Shown piece after piece: positions 7,283 through 10,877 of a stretch of DNA of 10,877 nucleotides. The position numbers and the translations under genes were made by a program. The first letter of the stretch is position 1, and every line of letters begins with the position of its first letter. The notes beneath the pieces were generated by a model. The model did no database searches, was not told the DNA's origin, and saw nothing but the letters and a program-made list of their open reading frames with translations. The DNA is from CAYZUE01 sp964481825 (GTDB lineage Archaea; Hydrothermarchaeota; Hydrothermarchaeia; Hydrothermarchaeales; JALUUU01), in NCBI GenBank assembly GCA_964481825.1, contig CAYZUE010000042.1:1-10877 (forward strand). The letters are read 5' to 3'.

Positions 7283-8236
7283 CTAATCACCAAGGAAATT
7301 GGATATATTTAGCCTCCAGGATCCATATGCCCCAAAGATAAGGATATAAAGAAAAGTAACGATATGCACACCAAAACTAGCTAATATTGCAATTCCTTTA
7401 GGAAATCCAAAGAGAATTAGGACTGAAGCATATGCAACTTCGATAGTGCCGAATCCTCCCAAACCATAAAAAAATATAATCGGAAGAATCGTCGCTGCCC
7501 CAACCAGTACCACCAATTCAACTAATTCTAACTTGATTCCAAAAGCTAAAAAAAGGAGGTAATTAATCAAAATCATACATAACCATATTCCCAAAGAACA
7601 GAAAGCCGCTATAAAAATCTCCCTAGTTGTTTTTACAACACTTGCACTTTCTAATGTTTCAATAATCTTCGAAAGGCACCATCGGAAAGGATGAAAATCT
7701 ATTTTATTCCTGAGTTTTAAAACAATAGTAGCTAATGAATTTCCAAATTTTATGAATCCCAAAAGAAATCCAAATGCGATGAAAATTGTGATACCCCCCA
7801 CTAACCCCAGTGAAGTAAATGGAGGTGGAAGAGATGCATTGAGGAGAACCACAACAAATAAAAGGGATATTGCGAGAAAATCAAAACCACGAGAGACAAT
7901 TAATGTTGCCAATCCTTTTCCTGTAGAAATTCCGCTCCTTTTAGATAAATACACAAACGATAGTTCACCCGTTCTAGCAGGCATTATAGCATTAGCAAGA
8001 TTGTGAATACAAACTATAGAAAACATATTATCCAACCCACCATCAAAGGAAAGCATTGAATAAAATCTGATAGATCTAAAAAGGTATAAAAGAAGGTATA
8101 CGGGTATTGTAGCTACAATAAATAATGGGTCTGAATTACTAAAGATTTCATTGATATCTTTAACTCTAATCTGTAATAATAAAATTGCAATTAGGATTAA
8201 TGTAACGAAAATTGCAGTAAGCTTTCTGAGTTTCAT
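7283..8236 (-). CDS. YbhN/UPF0104 (LPG synthase TM-like) flippase-like membrane protein
   Basis: 317-residue polytopic membrane protein of the lysylphosphatidylglycerol-synthase transmembrane-region family. Hydrophobic segments lie near 6-23, 38-55, 118-134, 142-165, 208-233, 236-256 and two more before residue 310. Family signatures are 'NAIMPARTGE' (82-91) between early segments and a glycine-rich 'GLGGFGTIE' (258-266), replacing the more usual PGG-G-E sequence. Members are often found beside polyprenyl-phosphate glycosyltransferases and are suspected of lipid-linked sugar translocation; this is not shown for most. There is no soluble synthetase domain, so MprF-like aminoacylation is unlikely. 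The ATG start has no Shine-Dalgarno but a TATA element about 27 nt upstream, suggesting leaderless translation. It stands alone on its strand, between two convergent/divergent neighbours. Confidence 0.9.
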   Translation of the reverse strand: MKLRKLTAIFVTLILIAILLLQIRVKDINEIFSNSDPLFIVATIPVYLLLYLFRSIRFYSMLSFDGGLDNMFSIVCIHNLANAIMPARTGELSFVYLSKRSGISTGKGLATLIVSRGFDFLAISLLFVVVLLNASLPPPFTSLGLVGGITIFIAFGFLLGFIKFGNSLATIVLKLRNKIDFHPFRWCLSKIIETLESASVVKTTREIFIAAFCSLGIWLCMILINYLLFLAFGIKLELVELVVLVGAATILPIIFFYGLGGFGTIEVAYASVLILFGFPKGIAILASFGVHIVTFLYILIFGAYGSWRLNISNFLGD

Positions 8237-8239
8237 TAA

Positions 8240-8254
8240 ATTAGCATGCCTAAT
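8240..8254. repeat. Short inverted repeat ATTAG-N5-CTAAT
   Basis: Perfect 5-bp arms around CATGC, lying between the TATA element and the ATG of the flippase-like gene (4-18 bp upstream of the start). The position would cover the transcription start, so a repressor site is conceivable. The arms are short and chance is a real alternative. Confidence 0.3.
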
Positions 8255-8259
8255 GAATG

Positions 8260-8267
8260 TTATATCT
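8260..8267 (-). promoter_or_regulatory. TATA element of the flippase-like gene
   Basis: The minus strand reads AGATATAAC preceded by CGAAAAAAA, a good BRE-plus-TATA arrangement. Its centre is about 27 bp from the ATG at 8236 and no Shine-Dalgarno intervenes, which fits an archaeal leaderless transcript. Confidence 0.5.
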
Positions 8268-8284
8268 TTTTTTCGGGAAAAAAA
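8267..8284. repeat. A/T-tract palindrome in the divergent promoter region
   Basis: TTTTTTTC, GG, GAAAAAAA: perfect 8-bp arms with a two-base centre. On each strand its A-tract lies immediately upstream of a TATA-like element, so it may serve as a shared, symmetric BRE or a bent-DNA element for both promoters. Confidence 0.5.
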
Positions 8285-8310
8285 TACTTATTTTAGATTT
8301 ACGATAAAGA

Positions 8311-8316
8311 TTTAAA
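8311..8316 (+). promoter_or_regulatory. Candidate TATA element of the radical SAM gene
   Basis: TTTAAA preceded by GATAAAGA, centred 26-27 bp before the ATG at 8340. No Shine-Dalgarno lies before that ATG, consistent with a leaderless mRNA. The alternative TACTTATTTT at 8285-8294, next to the palindrome, would give a leader of about 25 nt. Confidence 0.38.
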
Positions 8317-8339
8317 CTTGACAGATATACCTTCAAATA

Positions 8340-9467
8340 ATGAAATTAAGAACTGTTATCAATATAATTAAACAAGGATATAGCCTTCATTTTTGTATAC
8401 CCAAGAATTATCATCCTAAATTTGGCCCATTAAAAGTGAAATTTAACTTAAGCTATCAATGTAACTCAAGATGTAAATACTGTCAAAGATGGACTGTAAA
8501 GGAGGATAAAACAAAAGAAGAGATATCTTTGGAACGATATATGGAACTAATTGATGAAGCTATGGATTTAGGTGCTGTGTCATTCACTTTTACTGGTGGT
8601 GAACCATTTTTGCAAGACAATTTATTTAAATTAATTGATTATTCGAAAAAAAAAGGTGCTACCCACATACATGTTAATACAAATGGATCTCTTTTATTGA
8701 AGAATGCAGATAGGATATTAGATTCTCCAATTACTACCTTAGCTATTTCCCTTGATACTATGAAAAGGGAAATTTACAAAGATATTAGAGGGGTAGACTG
8801 GATAGATCAAATTAAAAGTGGTTTAGAATATATAATTAATAATCGAAAGGGAAAGTATCCTCAAATAGCTCTCAGTATAACCATTACAAGCGCAAATATA
8901 AATGACCTTGATGAAGTGCTTGATTATGCTAAGACAAAAGGAATTAGTGCAGTATCGTTAGCTCCTTTCCATAATAGTACTGGAAAAAACACTGAATTTG
9001 ATTCAAATGATGGCAATTTTTTGTATACAAAAGATGACACCTTAAATCCGATTGATATTGCTAAATTTAAGGATTCTCTAACAAGGATTTATAACAAATA
9101 CGGGCATTTATTCAAAGAGCCTAAGGAATATTACGAGAGAATACCTGATTTTTTTGTTGATACTTCCTTTGTGTATGAACAAACTTGCTACACCCCGTCA
9201 ATTATTTTGCGAGTTGACCCATATGGAAATGTAAATCCTTGTGAATGGACAGGAAAAACCGTAGGAAATATAAAAAATAAATCTATAAAAGAAGTTTGGT
9301 TTGGAAAAAAATTCTATTCTGAGAGAAAACAGATACGGTGTAACAATCATCCTCCATGTTGGGCATCCTGTGATACTCCTTGGAATCTATTATTAAAAAA
9401 GTTTGAGAATAAAAACATATTTACCACTACTAAAGCTATTTTACGTTACAGCAAACGAATGAATTGA
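8340..9467 (+). CDS. Radical SAM protein with SPASM-like C-terminal domain
   Basis: 375-residue radical S-adenosylmethionine enzyme. The [4Fe-4S] cluster motif is C41-xxx-C45-xx-C48, followed by the SAM-binding 'GGEP' at 86-89 and further barrel motifs ('HVNTNG' 111-116, 'ISLDT' 136-140). The C-terminus has five cysteines, C283, C301, C334, C340 and C344, with 'DPYGNVNPC' before C301. This resembles a SPASM/twitch domain holding an auxiliary Fe-S cluster, though the spacing is not the textbook one. Reaction and substrate are unknown. SPASM proteins modify peptides, but some radical SAM enzymes oxidise, epimerise or deoxygenate sugars. The next gene, a GT4-like glycosyltransferase, starts 5 bp after the stop, so a glycan role is the best contextual guess. 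Translation appears leaderless. Fold assignment is secure; function is not. Confidence 0.93.
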   Translation: MKLRTVINIIKQGYSLHFCIPKNYHPKFGPLKVKFNLSYQCNSRCKYCQRWTVKEDKTKEEISLERYMELIDEAMDLGAVSFTFTGGEPFLQDNLFKLIDYSKKKGATHIHVNTNGSLLLKNADRILDSPITTLAISLDTMKREIYKDIRGVDWIDQIKSGLEYIINNRKGKYPQIALSITITSANINDLDEVLDYAKTKGISAVSLAPFHNSTGKNTEFDSNDGNFLYTKDDTLNPIDIAKFKDSLTRIYNKYGHLFKEPKEYYERIPDFFVDTSFVYEQTCYTPSIILRVDPYGNVNPCEWTGKTVGNIKNKSIKEVWFGKKFYSERKQIRCNNHPPCWASCDTPWNLLLKKFENKNIFTTTKAILRYSKRMN

Positions 9468-9472
9468 TATAA

Positions 9473-10675
9473 ATGAAAATACTTTGTATCGCTCCCATAC
9501 CCTTTTTTCACGAAAGAGGCGCCTGTATACGTACTAAGAATATTATAACTGCAATGGCTCAACTTGATCACAAAGTTGACATCTTGACATACCCTGTTGG
9601 ACAAGATATTGAGATTCCAAATGTAAATATCATACGGGTTAAATCACCTTTTAAACCCCCATTAGAAGCTAAAATGCCTATCAAACGAGGAGTAACTGAT
9701 TTGTTGTTGTACCTAACAGCTTTGAAAATGGTGAATAAAACGGATTATAGCTGTATAGTCTGCAAAACCCCCATGGGAAGATGGATAGGTAGAAAAATCA
9801 CAGAAAAGACCGGAATACCGATAATAGTTGATGTTGTAGAGGACACTTTAGGCGTGATAAGATTGTATTCAAATAAGAAACTTTTTAGTACCTCCTTTAT
9901 TTCTTGGTTGATAAAATTAGCCCTTTCTAATCCAGTAATAGAACGGTTTTTTATTAATCTAGAGAAAAAGAACTACAATTCTGCAAAAGTTATTATTGCT
10001 AATTGGGATTTAGTAGCAGACAGAGTGAGCAAAGATTCAGGAAAAGAATGTGTTCTACTTTATGATACCATTCCTAAATTATTAGAGCGGCCATCTTCTT
10101 TTATTAATTTGAGAAAAAAACATGGTATAAAATTAGAAGATAAAATACTACTTTATACTGGTGCATTTTCCCCGCAGCAAGGTATTGATACATACTTAAA
10201 TTGCATAAAATATTTATCTGAAAGCGATGTTAAGATGGTATTGGTAGGTCCTGTTACAAAAAATTATATTAAACTTGCTGAAGACCTAGGAATAAAGAGT
10301 AAAGTAATATTCACCGGGCCTGTTCCATTTAACGAAATATTTTCTTACTATTCCGAAGCTGATGTATTACTTACTGCCTATGATTCTGGAGGAGTTAATG
10401 CAACATTAAAACTTCTTATTTACCTTTTTCAAGGAAAACCAATAGTAGCTTCTGATGTTCCGCAGTATCGACAAATAGTGAACGAGAAATTAGTTTTCTT
10501 TGCCAAACCTACTCCAAAAAGTTTTGCATCACAAATAAACTTTGTTTTAAAGAACAAAACAGAAAGTAATATCCGTGCTCTAAATGCACGAGCATATGCC
10601 GAAGAGAAATTTTCTCATAAAAAGTATATGGATAAGATTGCGAAAATTCTTAGCCAAATTGAAAATACCGGATAA
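9473..10675 (+). CDS. GT4-like (GT-B fold) glycosyltransferase
   Basis: 400-residue GT-B glycosyltransferase. The N-terminal domain begins 'MKILCIAPIPFFHERGACIR', the acceptor-side opening seen in GT4 enzymes. The donor-binding half starts near 222 with 'KILLYTGAFSPQQGID', continues through 'GPVPFNEIFSYYSEADVLL' (282-300), and ends at 'GKPIVASDVPQYRQIV' (321-336). The usual E-x7-E signature is degenerate: in the helix before 'GKPIV' K313 is kept, but I316 stands where related enzymes have the second Glu (LKLLIY instead of LKLFEY). This could mean altered donor handling or reduced activity. No signal peptide or membrane segment is obvious; it should act in the cytoplasm on a lipid-linked sugar. 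It is 5 bp behind the radical SAM gene without a clear Shine-Dalgarno, suggesting coupling, and 16 bp before the AsnB-like gene. Confidence 0.9.
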   Translation: MKILCIAPIPFFHERGACIRTKNIITAMAQLDHKVDILTYPVGQDIEIPNVNIIRVKSPFKPPLEAKMPIKRGVTDLLLYLTALKMVNKTDYSCIVCKTPMGRWIGRKITEKTGIPIIVDVVEDTLGVIRLYSNKKLFSTSFISWLIKLALSNPVIERFFINLEKKNYNSAKVIIANWDLVADRVSKDSGKECVLLYDTIPKLLERPSSFINLRKKHGIKLEDKILLYTGAFSPQQGIDTYLNCIKYLSESDVKMVLVGPVTKNYIKLAEDLGIKSKVIFTGPVPFNEIFSYYSEADVLLTAYDSGGVNATLKLLIYLFQGKPIVASDVPQYRQIVNEKLVFFAKPTPKSFASQINFVLKNKTESNIRALNARAYAEEKFSHKKYMDKIAKILSQIENTG

Positions 10676-10691
10676 GTGATGTAAAAAAAAA

Positions 10692-10877
10692 ATGTGTGGC
10701 ATTGCTGGATTTGTAGGAATTGATAACAAGAAATTATTACGGGATATGTGTTATACTATAGCTCATAGAGGACCTGATGATTCTGGTTATTTTATTGATG
10801 GTTCGATTTCATTGGGTCATAGAAGATTAAGCATTATAGATTTAGCTAGTGGACACCAGCCCATTCATAATGAAGAT
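10692..10877 (+). CDS. Glutamine-dependent asparagine synthetase family protein, 3' end outside window
   Basis: The 62 visible residues are the N-terminus of a class II glutamine amidotransferase. 'MCGIAGFVG' places the nucleophile at C2 after Met removal, 'HRGPDDSG' is at 25-32, and 'GHRRLSIIDL' (42-51) carries the arginine that binds glutamine. This is the AsnB signature; the ATP-dependent synthetase domain would follow beyond the edge. The ATG must be the start because Cys2 has to be N-terminal. AAGTGATG about 11 bases upstream is a weak ribosome site, followed by a run of ten A ending in the ATG. In glycan loci AsnB-like proteins may amidate uronic acids rather than make asparagine; the context suggests this but the visible part cannot tell. 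asnB is the conventional symbol if it is a true asparagine synthetase. Confidence 0.93.
   Translation, partial: MCGIAGFVGIDNKKLLRDMCYTIAHRGPDDSGYFIDGSISLGHRRLSIIDLASGHQPIHNED

Noticed and set aside
7752..8006. 84-codon plus-strand frame opposite the flippase-like gene
   Set aside because: Antisense shadow; the minus-strand frame has membrane segments and family motifs, this one has none.
10679..10684. ATG followed at once by TAA just before the AsnB-like gene
   Set aside because: A start-stop pair is possible but more simply part of the GTGAT ribosome-binding stretch; nothing else supports a function.

Overview
The window looks like part of an AT-rich archaeal chromosome carrying a surface-glycan / protein N-glycosylation locus. 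The archaeal call rests on three things. The first gene is an AglB/STT3-type oligosaccharyltransferase with the full set of catalytic motifs. Archaeal-style TATA elements sit about 27 nt upstream of start codons that lack Shine-Dalgarno sequences. The set of membrane-linked glycan genes also fits. I cannot name the genus; the gene set fits a euryarchaeon-like lineage best, but that is inference.

Layout, left to right. (1) Positions 1-3258, + strand: aglB (5' end outside the window), then an extended SDR sugar-nucleotide epimerase with a four-cysteine zinc-ribbon-like insert. (2) Positions 3262-5963, - strand: a tight three-gene operon transcribed Gfo/Idh/MocA oxidoreductase -> left-handed beta-helix acyltransferase -> DegT/DnrJ-type PLP aminotransferase. 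This is the classical gene trio for oxidising C3 of a UDP-N-acetyl sugar, aminating it and N-acetylating the new amine. (3) Positions 5964-6344: a 381-bp divergent intergenic region with two adjacent hairpins, candidate promoter elements and no convincing gene. (4) Positions 6345-8236: a membrane-anchored GT2 polyprenyl-phosphate-type glycosyltransferase (+) running head-on into a YbhN/UPF0104-type flippase-like membrane protein (-). (5) Positions 8237-8339: a compact divergent control region with two apparently leaderless promoters around an A/T-rich palindrome. (6) Positions 8340-10877, + strand: a radical SAM protein with a SPASM-like C-terminus, a GT4-like glycosyltransferase, and the first 62 residues of a glutamine-dependent asparagine synthetase-type amidotransferase cut by the window edge.

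Working model: the - strand trio and the SDR make unusual nucleotide sugars. The GT4 and GT2 enzymes load sugars onto a polyprenyl-phosphate carrier. The flippase-like protein may take part in lipid-linked sugar translocation. AglB transfers the finished glycan to Asn in N-X-S/T sequons outside the cell. The radical SAM enzyme and the AsnB-like protein are the least explained members; they are candidates for modifying a sugar (radical chemistry, and amidation of a uronic acid). The joint novelty lies in this combination rather than in any single unknown family.
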